Assembly: GCA_002425245.1 (NCBI GenBank)
Contig: DILW01000074.1
Coordinates: 1 to 58,063 of the forward strand
Length of the DNA stretch: 58,063 nucleotides
DNA from: Betaproteobacteria bacterium UBA5582
GTDB taxonomy: Bacteria; Pseudomonadota; Gammaproteobacteria; Burkholderiales; Rhodocyclaceae
Direction: 5' to 3'
This document shows, piece after piece, positions 7,037-15,686 of this stretch. Each line of letters opens with the position of its first letter. Position 1 is the stretch's first letter. The notes under the pieces are model-generated. The model was not told where the DNA came from and ran no database searches. It saw only the letters and a program-made list of their open reading frames with translations. A program made the translations under genes and the position numbers.

Positions 7037-7820
7037 AGCGATGCTGGAGTTTGTCGATGTAGCCTACGCCTGGCCGGATGGGCGGAAGGTGTTCAGCGGT
7101 TTGAACTTTCGCATCCAGGCCGGCGAGAAGGTGGTCCTGCTCGGAGCCAACGGGGCCGGCAAGTCCACCCTGCTGCGCCTGGCCAACGGCCTGCTGGCGC
7201 CGGGCAGCGGCCACATCGTCTGGCATGGACAGGTACTGAGCGAGCCACTGCTGCGTCAGCGCGACTTCGCCCGGCGCTTTCGCCAGGCCAATGTGCTGCT
7301 CTTTCAGCATCCGGAGGCCATGTTGTTCAACCCGACGGTGGGCGAGGAGATTGCCTACGGGCCCCGTCAGCTTGGCCTGCCCGACTGCACTGCCCGAGTG
7401 GCGCGCTGGGCCGGCGAGCTCGGTCTGTCGGCCTTGCTCGACGAAGCACCTTTCGCGCTGTCCGGCGGGCAGAAACAGAAGGTCGCCCTGGCCTGCCTGC
7501 TGGCGCTCGATCCGGCTTTCCTGGCACTCGATGAGCCAAGTGCTTCGCTTGATCCGGCCACCGTCGGCTGGCTGATCGATACCCTGCTCGATTCCGGGCG
7601 GACGGTGCTGGCGAGCACGCACAACCTCAGCCTGGCGGCCGAACTGGGCGACCGGGCGTTGATCCTGAACACCAACGGCCAACTCTGTTACGACGGCCCG
7701 CTGGCAGCCGCGCTACAGGATCTGGAACTGCTGCAGGCAGCCGGGCTGGCACATCGTCACCGCCATCGGCACGGCGGTCATGCGCATGCGCATCTGCATG
7801 CGCATGACTGGGATATCTAG
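7029..7820 (+). CDS. nikO: Nickel ECF transporter ATPase with His-rich tail
   Basis: 263 residues of an ABC ATPase: Walker A GANGAGKST at 39-47, Q-loop Gln93 (FQHPE), signature LSGGQ at 144-148, Walker B FLALDE at 164-169 and switch His198 (STHNL). The chain ends with a tail holding nine histidines between 242 and 259 (HRHRHRH, HAHAHLHAH), a probable metal-binding sensor or buffer. A ribosome site (GAGGAAG) lies just upstream of the ATG inside nikQ. It is the last gene of the operon. Its TAG stop shares the CTAG palindrome at 7817-7820 with the stop of the convergent chemoreceptor gene. Confidence 0.9.
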   Translation: MAEAMLEFVDVAYAWPDGRKVFSGLNFRIQAGEKVVLLGANGAGKSTLLRLANGLLAPGSGHIVWHGQVLSEPLLRQRDFARRFRQANVLLFQHPEAMLFNPTVGEEIAYGPRQLGLPDCTARVARWAGELGLSALLDEAPFALSGGQKQKVALACLLALDPAFLALDEPSASLDPATVGWLIDTLLDSGRTVLASTHNLSLAAELGDRALILNTNGQLCYDGPLAAALQDLELLQAAGLAHRHRHRHGGHAHAHLHAHDWDI

Positions 7821-10009
7821 AACTCCTGCCATTCGTCGTCGAGCGAGGCGGTTCTGCTCGGCGGCGCGGCGAGGCGCCTGGCTGCAGGCGCGGCAAGCAG
7901 TTCAGGCGCCGGGGCGCTATCCCGGCGCAGCCGGAAACCGGCCACCGCCCGGCTGAGCTGGATCGCCTGTTCCTCAAGGCTTTCGGCAGCGGCCGCAGCT
8001 TCTTCGACGAGTGCGGCATTCTGCTGGGTGACCTCGTCCATCTGCGTCACCGCCAGGTTGACCTGCTCGATCCCGTTACGCTGTTCGGCACTGGCGACTT
8101 CGATTTCCTCGACGATGCGGCCGACCCGCGCGATGCTGGCGATGATTTCGTCCATCGCCTTGCCGGTTGCAGCGACATGCTGATTGCCGTCTTCGACCTT
8201 GCTCACCGAGTCGGCGATCAGTCCCTTGATGTCCTTGGCCGCGGCGGCACTGCGTTGGGCCAGGGTACGCACCTCGGTGGCGACGACGGCGAAGCCGCGT
8301 CCCTGTTCGCCGGCTCGGGCAGCCTCGACGGCGGCGTTGAGGGCGAGAATGTTGGTCTGGAAAGCGATGCCATCGATGACGCCGATGATGTCGGCGATCC
8401 GGCGGCTGGATTGCTGGATGTCCTCCATGGTGTGCACCATGCGACTGACCACTTCGCCACCACGGCCGGCGGTGCTGCGGGCGTCGCCGGCCAGTTCCAG
8501 GGCGTGATGGGCGCTCTCGGCGTTCTGCTTCACCGTGCTGGTGATTTCTTCCATGCTGGCCGCAGTTTCTTCCAGGTTGCTGGCCTGTTCTTCGGTGCGC
8601 GACGACAGGTCCTGGTTGCCGGCAGCGATTTCCTTGGCGGCGCGGTTGATGTGGTCGACCGCGAGTTGGATGTCACCGACCAGTTCCTGCAGGTTATCGA
8701 CCGTGGTGTTCATGGCCTCGGTGGTTGCCCCGAAAACCCCCGGGTAGCGGTGCTCGATGCGCTGGCTGAGGTCGCCGTCGGCGAGCGCTGCGCCGATGCG
8801 GCGGATATCGGCAAGACCGCCTTCGGTCATGGCGCACAGGTGATTGAGCAGGTCGGCCAGGGTGCGTTCGTAACCGTGACGACCATCGAGGCTCATGCGC
8901 TGGCTGAAATCACCCCGACTGGCGGCAGCATCGACCAGCGCGCGGACATCGGCGACAGTGCGGTTGAGCGCGCTGACCGTGGCGTTGACCGCCGTCGCGG
9001 TCAGCCCGAACTGGCCGGGATAGTTGTGTTCGATGCGGTGCTCAAGTTCGCCGCGGGCCAGGGCATCCGCCACCCGGGTGATGTCGGCAAGACCGGTTTG
9101 CGTGATCTGCGACAGGGCGTTCAGACGCTCGCTCAGGGTATGCATGAAGCCCTGCTTGCCGTTCAGTTCGAGACGCCTGCTGAAATCCCCGCGCTTGCCG
9201 GCGGCTTCGACGACCTGAGCGATCTCCTCCACCAGTTGACGCAAGGCAATCTGCATCTGCGCGAGCGAGTAGGCAATGCTGCGCGTATCGCCCGGCTCGA
9301 TTGGCAACTCGTGCTGCAGATCACCTGCGGCGATTCTGGCAACTGCCTCGCACACCGCCGCCGGTTCGCCGCCGAGATCACCGAGCAAGCGCCGGGTGAC
9401 ACGCAGGGCGATGACGGCGCCGATGATGGCGCTGAGCAGGACGATGGCGATCAGCAGCAGGCGGCTGGAGGCATAAGTCTGTTCGCCACGCTCGTATTCC
9501 GCTCTGGCGGCATCCAGCTGAACCTCGATCAGGGTCGAAAACTTGGCCGACAGCGGATCGATTGCCGGGTAGAGTTCGGCGCTGGCGTAGGCCGCTAGCG
9601 CGTCCATATCCTGCGCCCGCAGAATGCCCTTGAGGCGCTCAACGCTGGTATTGCCCAGGCGCATGAGCGGATCGATTTCACGTACCAGCGCTTCTTCCTC
9701 GGCGATCAGGGGTTTCTTCAGGTAGGCACTCCAGATGCGGGCAATGGTCGTTTCTGCCGCCTCGATGTCCTTCAAGGCCTGCTCGGTGGAATGGTTGCCA
9801 TTGCGTGCCTTATGCGTCGTATCGACGATGTTGACGGCATAGAGGTCGGCGATCTGCTTGAGGTCGCGCAGCGGAACGACCCGATCAAGGTAAACGCTTT
9901 CCAGTCCATTAACCGTCGAAGACAGCCCTCGCCAGCCGACAATGCCGCTGATGACGAGTGCGGCCAGAAAAAAGAGGGCCATCAACATCTGGCGGTGTAA
10001 CACTTTCAT
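7817..10009 (-). CDS. Methyl-accepting chemotaxis protein with multiple HAMP repeats
   Basis: 730 residues. A membrane helix (11-29), a helical periplasmic domain (30-182), a second membrane helix (183-203), a chain of HAMP-like units to about 440, then the receptor signalling domain with the conserved tip (QTNILALNAAVEAARAGEQG) and a C-terminal EWQEF that resembles the CheR-binding pentapeptide. The HAMP region holds a 92-residue tandem duplication: RGDFSRR at 273 recurs as RGDFSQR at 365, and YPGQFG at 330 recurs as YPGVFG at 422. The ligand cannot be told; the periplasmic domain is of four-helix-bundle type. It is monocistronic and convergent with nikO. A link to nickel or hydrogen taxis is only suggested by position. 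Confidence 0.92.
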   Translation of the reverse strand: MKVLHRQMLMALFFLAALVISGIVGWRGLSSTVNGLESVYLDRVVPLRDLKQIADLYAVNIVDTTHKARNGNHSTEQALKDIEAAETTIARIWSAYLKKPLIAEEEALVREIDPLMRLGNTSVERLKGILRAQDMDALAAYASAELYPAIDPLSAKFSTLIEVQLDAARAEYERGEQTYASSRLLLIAIVLLSAIIGAVIALRVTRRLLGDLGGEPAAVCEAVARIAAGDLQHELPIEPGDTRSIAYSLAQMQIALRQLVEEIAQVVEAAGKRGDFSRRLELNGKQGFMHTLSERLNALSQITQTGLADITRVADALARGELEHRIEHNYPGQFGLTATAVNATVSALNRTVADVRALVDAAASRGDFSQRMSLDGRHGYERTLADLLNHLCAMTEGGLADIRRIGAALADGDLSQRIEHRYPGVFGATTEAMNTTVDNLQELVGDIQLAVDHINRAAKEIAAGNQDLSSRTEEQASNLEETAASMEEITSTVKQNAESAHHALELAGDARSTAGRGGEVVSRMVHTMEDIQQSSRRIADIIGVIDGIAFQTNILALNAAVEAARAGEQGRGFAVVATEVRTLAQRSAAAAKDIKGLIADSVSKVEDGNQHVAATGKAMDEIIASIARVGRIVEEIEVASAEQRNGIEQVNLAVTQMDEVTQQNAALVEEAAAAAESLEEQAIQLSRAVAGFRLRRDSAPAPELLAAPAARRLAAPPSRTASLDDEWQEF

Positions 10010-10111
10010 CGTGCATCCTTGTCGGGTTGTCGCATCAGATGAGGATCATAGGAGGGAGCCGGACGCGATACAAGGTCGGCGAGCTGTATCGGGGCGTGCT
10101 AACGCACGGGA

Positions 10112-10140
10112 TTGCTACAGCCCTCCTCATAATTCATAAT
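10112..10140 (+). promoter_or_regulatory. Candidate sigma-70 promoter of maeB
   Basis: TTGCTA at 10112-10117 and CATAAT at 10135-10140 are separated by 17 bases, matching the -35/-10 consensus at 4/6 and 5/6 positions. It lies about 70 bases ahead of the maeB start. The rest of the 201-base gap between the two divergent genes shows no further site I can name. Confidence 0.45.
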
Positions 10141-10210
10141 TACACACCCTCAGAAAGCTTTTTGGAGTAGTCTGCAGGGTTTTCCCCAACACGTTTGCCG
10201 AGGATTATCC

Positions 10211-12487
10211 GTGGAAAAGGATTTGCGCGAAGCCGCACTCGAATATCACCGCTGGCCCACCCCGGGCAAGATTTCCGTCCGCCCGACCAAGGGCCTGACC
10301 AACCAGCGCGACCTGGCCCTGGCCTACTCGCCCGGCGTCGCCGCGGCCTGTGACGCCATCGTCGAGGACGAATCGACCGCCGCGCTGTACACCTCGCGCG
10401 CCAACCTGGTCGGCGTCGTCACCAACGGCACCGCCGTGCTCGGCCTCGGCAATATCGGCCCGCTCGCCGCCAAGCCGGTGATGGAAGGCAAAGGTTGCCT
10501 GTTCAAGAAATTCGCCGGCATCGACGTGTTCGACATCGAACTGGCCGAAAACGACCCGGACAAGCTGATCGACATGGTTGCCGCACTTGAGCCAACGCTC
10601 GGCGGCATCAACCTGGAAGACATCAAGGCGCCGGAATGCTTCTACATCGAGCAGAAGCTGAAGGAACGGATGAACATCCCGGTCTTCCACGACGACCAGC
10701 ACGGCACCGCGATCATTTCCGCCGCCGCCATGCTCAACGGCCTCAAGGTTGTCGGCAAGAAGATCGAAGAGATCAAGGTGGTGGTTTCCGGCGCCGGCGC
10801 CGCCGCGATTTCCTGCGTAAACCTGTGGTGCGATCTTGGCGTCAAGCGCCAGAACATCACCATCTGCGACTCCAAGGGCGTCATCTACGTCGGCCGTCCG
10901 GGCGGCATGGACGAAACCAAGGCCCGCTACGCTCAGGAAACCGACAAGCGCACGCTGGCCGATGCCATGGTCGGCGCTGACATCTTCCTTGGTCTGTCGG
11001 CGGCCGGGGTGGTCAGCCAGGACATGGTCAAGAGCATGGCCGACAAGCCGATGGTCTTTGCGCTGGCCAACCCGACCCCGGAAATCATGCCGGAACTGGT
11101 CAAGGAAGTCCGCCCGGAGGCGATCATCGCCACCGGTCGTTCCGACTATGTGAACCAGGTCAACAACGTCCTCTGCTTCCCCTTCATCTTCCGCGGTGCG
11201 CTTGATGTCGGCGCCACCCGCATCACCGAAGAAATGAAGATGGCCTCGGTGCGCGCCATCGCCGAACTGGCCGAAGCCGAAGTCACCGACGAGGTGGCCA
11301 TGGCCTATCCCGGCCATGACCTCACCTTTGGTCCCGAATACCTGATTCCCAAGCCTTTTGATCCGCGCCTGATCGTCAAGATCGCGCCAGCCGTTGCCCA
11401 GGCCGCCATCGATTCCGGCGTCGCCACCCGCCCGATCACCGACTGGGCCGCTTACCGTGCCAAGCTCTCGGAATTCGTCTATCACACCGGCGTCGGCATG
11501 CGCGCCATCTTCCAGGCCGCACGGCAGGCCCAGGGCAAACGCATCATCTACGCCGAAGGCGAAGATGAGCGCGTGTTGCGTGCCGTTCAGGTGGTGATCG
11601 AGGAAAAATTCGCTCGCCCGATCCTGATCGGTCGTCCCGACATCATCGCCTTGCGCCTCGAGAAGGCCAATCTGCGGATCAAACCGGGCGTCGATTTCGA
11701 TGTCGTCAATCCGGAATCGGACGAACGCTACCGTGAATGCTGGACCGCCTATCACAAGCTGATGGTGCGCCGTGGCGTCACCCCGGCGATCGCCAAGGAA
11801 ACCCTGCGTCGCAAGCCGACGGTGATCGGTGCCATGCTGCTCAAGCTTGGCTACGCCGATGGCCTGATCTGCGGCATGACCGGCCAGTACAGCCACCACC
11901 TGGGCGTGATCAGCCAGATCATCGGCAAGCGCAGCGGCGTCAATACGCTGGCAGCGATGAACTACCTGATGCTGCCCGGCCGTTCGCTGTTCATCTGCGA
12001 CACGCACGTCAATGAGAATCCGAGTGCCGAGGAAATCGCCGAAATGACGCTGATGGCGGCCGAGCAGGTCAAGCGCTTCGGCAGCCACCCGAAAGCGGCA
12101 CTGCTGTCGCATTCCAACTTCGGTTCCGGCAACTCGGAATCGGCACGCAAGATGAGCGTTGCCGCCGGGCTGGTGTCGGCAATGTCGGCCGGCGAGCTCG
12201 AGGTCGATGGCGAAATGCACGGCGACTCGGCGCTGAGCGAAGACGTCCGCCGCGAGGCCAATCCGGATTCCCCGCTCAAGGGCGAAGCCAACCTGCTGGT
12301 CATGCCCAACATCGACGCCGCCAACATCTCCTACAACCTGTTGAAGATGACCGCCGGCGAAGGCGTGACCATCGGCCCCATCCTGCTCGGCGCAGCCCGC
12401 CCGGTGCATGTGCTGACCTCGACGGCGACCGTTCGCCGCCTGGTCAACATGACGGCGCTGGCCGTCGTCGAATCGATGGAACGCTGA
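10211..12487 (+). CDS. maeB: NADP-dependent malic enzyme with phosphotransacetylase-like C-terminal domain
   Basis: 758 residues from a GTG start preceded by GAGGA. The N-terminal part (about 1-420) is malic enzyme: it converts malate to pyruvate and CO2 with NADP reduction (words such as LAYSPGVAAACDAI, VFHDDQHGTAI and the nucleotide-binding VVSGAGAAAISC). The C-terminal part (about 430-758) resembles phosphate acetyltransferase (AEGEDERVLRAVQ, ANLLVMPNIDAANISYNL); in MaeB proteins it is regulatory rather than catalytic. Length matches E. coli MaeB (759). It is monocistronic with its own promoter and a strong terminator at 12511. Confidence 0.95.
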   Translation: MEKDLREAALEYHRWPTPGKISVRPTKGLTNQRDLALAYSPGVAAACDAIVEDESTAALYTSRANLVGVVTNGTAVLGLGNIGPLAAKPVMEGKGCLFKKFAGIDVFDIELAENDPDKLIDMVAALEPTLGGINLEDIKAPECFYIEQKLKERMNIPVFHDDQHGTAIISAAAMLNGLKVVGKKIEEIKVVVSGAGAAAISCVNLWCDLGVKRQNITICDSKGVIYVGRPGGMDETKARYAQETDKRTLADAMVGADIFLGLSAAGVVSQDMVKSMADKPMVFALANPTPEIMPELVKEVRPEAIIATGRSDYVNQVNNVLCFPFIFRGALDVGATRITEEMKMASVRAIAELAEAEVTDEVAMAYPGHDLTFGPEYLIPKPFDPRLIVKIAPAVAQAAIDSGVATRPITDWAAYRAKLSEFVYHTGVGMRAIFQAARQAQGKRIIYAEGEDERVLRAVQVVIEEKFARPILIGRPDIIALRLEKANLRIKPGVDFDVVNPESDERYRECWTAYHKLMVRRGVTPAIAKETLRRKPTVIGAMLLKLGYADGLICGMTGQYSHHLGVISQIIGKRSGVNTLAAMNYLMLPGRSLFICDTHVNENPSAEEIAEMTLMAAEQVKRFGSHPKAALLSHSNFGSGNSESARKMSVAAGLVSAMSAGELEVDGEMHGDSALSEDVRREANPDSPLKGEANLLVMPNIDAANISYNLLKMTAGEGVTIGPILLGAARPVHVLTSTATVRRLVNMTALAVVESMER

Positions 12488-12510
12488 TCGCCAACCCGGT
12501 TCCAGCCCCA

Positions 12511-12534
12511 AGCCCCGCCCTGGCGGGGCTTTTT
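12511..12534 (+). terminator. Rho-independent terminator of maeB
   Basis: AGCCCCGCC (12511-12519), loop CT, GGCGGGGCT (12522-12530), then a run of T. The T-run touches the stop codon of the convergent sco1-like gene (12534-12536). Confidence 0.9.
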
Positions 12535-13127
12535 CATTTCTCGTCGAGAAGCTGCTGGAGATCCGAAACGATCGGCTCGATCAGCGCATTGGCCGGCACC
12601 ACCAGGCGCAGCTGCCCCTTGGGATCAATCAGGTAGGCACTGTCGCTGTGATCCATCACGTAATCCATGCCACCTTCGACCTCCTTGCGGCTGTAGATCA
12701 CCTTGAACTGGCCGGCCAGCTTGGCAATCTCCTCGGCCGGCCCGGACAAGCCGAGGAAGCCCGGGTTGAACCACTTGACGTAGGTATCGGTGCGTTCCGG
12801 CGTGTCACGCTCGGGGTCAACCGTGACAAACACCAGTTGCACCCGCTCGGCATCCTTGCTGCGCAGGTTGCGGACCAGGCTGGCGTACTTGCGCAGGGCG
12901 CCGGGGCAGATGTCCGGACAGGCGGTGTAGCCGAAATACACAATCACCGCCTTGCCGCGGAACTCCTCGAAGTTCCGTGCCTGTCCGGTACCGTCGAACA
13001 GGGTGGCGGCGGGGATGATATTGCCGGCCGAAACGTCGGTGTGTTTGAAGCGGGGAGCTTCGCCATCACCGCCACAGGCAACCAGCGATGTCGCAGCGAG
13101 CAGGGCAAGGAATATGCGTCGATTCAT
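12534..13127 (-). CDS. Sco1/SenC-type copper chaperone lipoprotein
   Basis: 197 residues. A lipoprotein signal ends in LVAC (Cys18). The thioredoxin-like fold carries CPDIC (Cys70, Cys74) and a distant His160 in DHSDSAYL, the Cu-binding triad of Sco proteins, which deliver copper to the CuA site of cytochrome oxidase. YFGYTACPDICP and VDPERDTPE are typical family words. No oxidase gene is nearby. It overlaps mpl by four bases (ATGA), so the two are probably cotranscribed although no functional tie is known. Confidence 0.9.
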   Translation of the reverse strand: MNRRIFLALLAATSLVACGGDGEAPRFKHTDVSAGNIIPAATLFDGTGQARNFEEFRGKAVIVYFGYTACPDICPGALRKYASLVRNLRSKDAERVQLVFVTVDPERDTPERTDTYVKWFNPGFLGLSGPAEEIAKLAGQFKVIYSRKEVEGGMDYVMDHSDSAYLIDPKGQLRLVVPANALIEPIVSDLQQLLDEK

Positions 13128-14470
13128 GAGGACAGGCTTTCCAGCAATTTTTCGTGAATCCCGCCGAAACCACCGTTGCTCATCACGAGCACGTGGTCGC
13201 CAGGGCGAGCCGCTGCGACGATGGCGTCGACCAGGGCAGCAAAACTCTCATGTACGCAGGCTCGATCGCCCATCGGGGCCAGCGCTGCGCCTGCATCCCA
13301 GCCCAGATTACCCGCGTAACAGAAGGCCAGGTCGGCCTCCCGCAGGCTATCTGGCAGCTGCGATTTCATTGTACCCAGCTTCATCGTGTTCGAGCGGGGT
13401 TCCAGCACCGCCAGGATGCGTGCCGATCCGACCTTGCGGCGCAGACCGGCAAGCGTGGTGGCGATCGCCGTCGGATGGTGGGCGAAATCGTCGTACACGG
13501 TGATGTCGCGGACAACGCCGCGGACTTCCATGCGCCGCTTGACGTTGCCGAAGCGGCTCAGCGCTGCCAGACCCATGGCAAAGGGAACACCGGCATGACG
13601 GGCAGCCAGCAGGGCAGCGCAGGCATTGGCACGATTGTGCTCGCCGTTCAGCTGCCAGACGGTACGGCCAATCTCGCCGGTTTCGTCGAACAGCACCAGT
13701 TCGCCGCTGGCATCGTCACCGCGAGTGTGGAAGCCAGCCGGGTCATTGAAGCGTTCGACCGGCGTCCAGCAGCCGCGGTCGAGTACGCGTCCAAGGCTGG
13801 CTTCGCCGGCATTGCTCACGATCAGCCCGGACTGCGGCAAGGTACGCACAAGATGGTGGAATTGCGTTTCGATCGCGCCAATATCGGCGAAGATGTCGGC
13901 ATGATCGAATTCCAGATTATTCAGGATGGCAGTCCGTGGCCGGTAATGAACGAACTTGGAACGCTTGTCGCAAAACGCCGTATCGTATTCATCGGCTTCG
14001 ATGACGAAGAAAGGCGTGTCGCCGAGGCGTGCAGAGACACCGAAGTTCAGCGGCACGCCGCCAATCAGGAAACCCGGCGCCAGTCCGGCATCTTCCAGAA
14101 TCCAGGCAAGCATGGCGCTGGTCGTGGTCTTGCCGTGAGTACCGGCGACACCGAGCACCCAGCGCCCCTGGAGAACGTTCTCCGCCAGCCACTGTGGCCC
14201 GGAAACATAGGGCAGGCCGCGGTCGAGGATGGCTTCCAGCAGGGGATTGCCCCGCGACACGGCGTTACCGATGACGAAGATGTCCGGCGCCAGAGCCAGT
14301 TGATCGGTTCCGAATCCCTCGCTCAGGGCAATGCCGGCCTGCCGCAACTGGTCGCTCATGGGCGGATAAACATTGGCGTCACAACCGGTGACCCGATGGC
14401 CGGCGGCGACCGCAAGCTGGGCGAGGCCGCCCATGAAGGTGCCGCAGATGCCGAGAATGTGAATGTGCAT
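13124..14470 (-). CDS. mpl: UDP-N-acetylmuramate:L-Ala-gamma-D-Glu-meso-diaminopimelate ligase
   Basis: 448 residues from the ATG at 14470, where the family start MHIHILGICGTFMGG lies; a longer frame upstream is not needed. The Mur-ligase ATP site is VAGTHGKTTTSAML near 105-120. Mpl recycles cell-wall tripeptide by joining it to UDP-MurNAc in the cytoplasm. Other family markers are IEADEYDTAFCDKRSKFVHY and DDFAHHPTAI. It is divergent from the gene at 14521 with a 50-base gap and is followed directly by the Sco1-like gene. Confidence 0.94.
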   Translation of the reverse strand: MHIHILGICGTFMGGLAQLAVAAGHRVTGCDANVYPPMSDQLRQAGIALSEGFGTDQLALAPDIFVIGNAVSRGNPLLEAILDRGLPYVSGPQWLAENVLQGRWVLGVAGTHGKTTTSAMLAWILEDAGLAPGFLIGGVPLNFGVSARLGDTPFFVIEADEYDTAFCDKRSKFVHYRPRTAILNNLEFDHADIFADIGAIETQFHHLVRTLPQSGLIVSNAGEASLGRVLDRGCWTPVERFNDPAGFHTRGDDASGELVLFDETGEIGRTVWQLNGEHNRANACAALLAARHAGVPFAMGLAALSRFGNVKRRMEVRGVVRDITVYDDFAHHPTAIATTLAGLRRKVGSARILAVLEPRSNTMKLGTMKSQLPDSLREADLAFCYAGNLGWDAGAALAPMGDRACVHESFAALVDAIVAAARPGDHVLVMSNGGFGGIHEKLLESLSS

Positions 14471-14520
14471 GTCACTTACTGTGGTTAGAATGAGGGTGAT
14501 TTTACCCTGAGCGAGACAAC

Positions 14521-15111
14521 ATGCCCCGCCACGAAAGCTCGAGAGCCGCATCCGGCACCCGTGCCAGCATTGCCGCCGCCGCTGCCCGCCTGATGGCCGA
14601 GGATGGAATCAGCGACTACCACCACGCCAAGAAGAAAGCGGCACGGCAACTGGGCTTGCCCGATCATGTTGCCTTTCCCGATAATGCTGAGGTCGAGGCC
14701 GAGTTGCGCGCTTATCGCAGCCTGTACCAAGGGGAAGAGCACGCCGAAATGTTGCTGGCGATGCGCCACACCGCACTCGAACTACTTGAACTGCTGGCCG
14801 CCTTCAATCCCTACCTGACCGGTTCCGTACTCGACGGGACGGCGGGCGAACATGCACATATCGACATCCTGCTGTTTGCCGACAGCGCCAAGGAGGTGGA
14901 GATATTCCTGCTCAACCGGGGCATCGACGTCGGCCATGGCGAACCACGCAACGAAAAGGTCGAGGCTGTACTGCAGATCGAGACGGATACGGTGGATGCC
15001 AACCTGATCGTCCTGCCGCCTCACCTCGAACGGGTCAGCCTCAAACACCGCGACGGCCGGCCAAGGGAGCGTGTCCGAGCCACCGAGTTACGCAGCCTGC
15101 TACCGGGGTAG
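14521..15111 (+). CDS. Unknown protein with nucleotidyltransferase-like segment
   Basis: 196 residues; not recognised with certainty. The first half is helical and charged (AEDGISDYHHAKKKAARQLG, EEHAEMLLAMRHTALELLE). The segment LTGSVLDGTAGEHAHIDILLF recalls the GS...hDhDh pattern of minimal nucleotidyltransferases, but the usual Asp-x-Asp is reduced to a single Asp (HID), so catalysis is doubtful. The C-terminal half (VLQIETDTVDANLIVLPP) is beta-rich. It starts 50 bases from the divergent mpl gene and precedes aroQ by 39 bases. Composition matches the neighbours. I do not assign a function. Confidence 0.7.
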   Translation: MPRHESSRAASGTRASIAAAAARLMAEDGISDYHHAKKKAARQLGLPDHVAFPDNAEVEAELRAYRSLYQGEEHAEMLLAMRHTALELLELLAAFNPYLTGSVLDGTAGEHAHIDILLFADSAKEVEIFLLNRGIDVGHGEPRNEKVEAVLQIETDTVDANLIVLPPHLERVSLKHRDGRPRERVRATELRSLLPG

Positions 15112-15150
15112 ACTGGACAAGTTGCAGCGATTTGCGGCAAACTTGCCGCC

Positions 15151-15633
15151 ATGACGAAGCGAAAAACTGCTTCCAAGGCACCGGAAAAGGCTCGCATCCT
15201 GGTGATGCACGGGCCGAACCTGAACCTCCTTGGCACGCGCGAACCCGAACACTACGGCCGGATCACCCTGGCCGACATCAACCTGACGCTGGCGCGCCTG
15301 GCCGACAGCGCCGGAGTGGAACTGGAGTCCTTTCAGAGCAACCACGAAGGCGCACTGATCGAACGCATCCATGCCGCCCGCGAGCAGGGCGTTCGCGCCA
15401 TCATCATCAACCCGGCGGCTTACACTCATACCAGCGTTGCCCTGCGCGATGCCCTGGCGGCCGTTGCCATCCCCTTTGTCGAGGTACATCTTTCGAACGT
15501 GCATGCCCGCGAGCCTTTCCGGCATCACTCGTACTTTTCCGACCTGGCCATCGGCGTCATCTGCGGCCTGGGTCACGAGGGCTACCGACTGGCCCTCGAA
15601 TACCTTCTCAACAAGATCAACCTGGATCAATAA
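15151..15633 (+). CDS. aroQ: Type II 3-dehydroquinate dehydratase
   Basis: 160 residues. VMHGPNLNLLGTREPEHYG at the N-terminus holds the active-site Tyr and Arg region; NHEGALIERIH, NPAAYTHTSVALRDAL and VEVHLSNVHAREPFRHHSY are the other signatures of the dodecameric type II enzyme. It forms dehydroshikimate in the shikimate pathway; aroE, which acts next, is at 38921. Followed after 53 bases by accB, a common betaproteobacterial order. The start lies about 10 residues before the conserved core. Confidence 0.95.
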   Translation: MTKRKTASKAPEKARILVMHGPNLNLLGTREPEHYGRITLADINLTLARLADSAGVELESFQSNHEGALIERIHAAREQGVRAIIINPAAYTHTSVALRDALAAVAIPFVEVHLSNVHAREPFRHHSYFSDLAIGVICGLGHEGYRLALEYLLNKINLDQ

Positions 15634-15686
15634 CGACCAAAGTCGTGATCATGCGCCCAAAAAGCGCGAAAAATTAGGGAGTCATC

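Noticed and set aside
7741..7806. Repeated CATGCGCA-like units, looking like a short tandem repeat
   Set aside because: They are the His-Ala codons of the NikO tail.
10040..10110. Possible sigma-28 promoter for the chemoreceptor gene (CCGATA on the minus strand)
   Set aside because: Only part of the -10 matches and no TAAA-type -35 stands at the right distance.
10205..12511. A 768-residue open frame antisense to maeB
   Set aside because: It mirrors a clear enzyme gene, has His/Asp/Gly-rich composition typical of reverse-strand GC-rich codons, and shows no domain.
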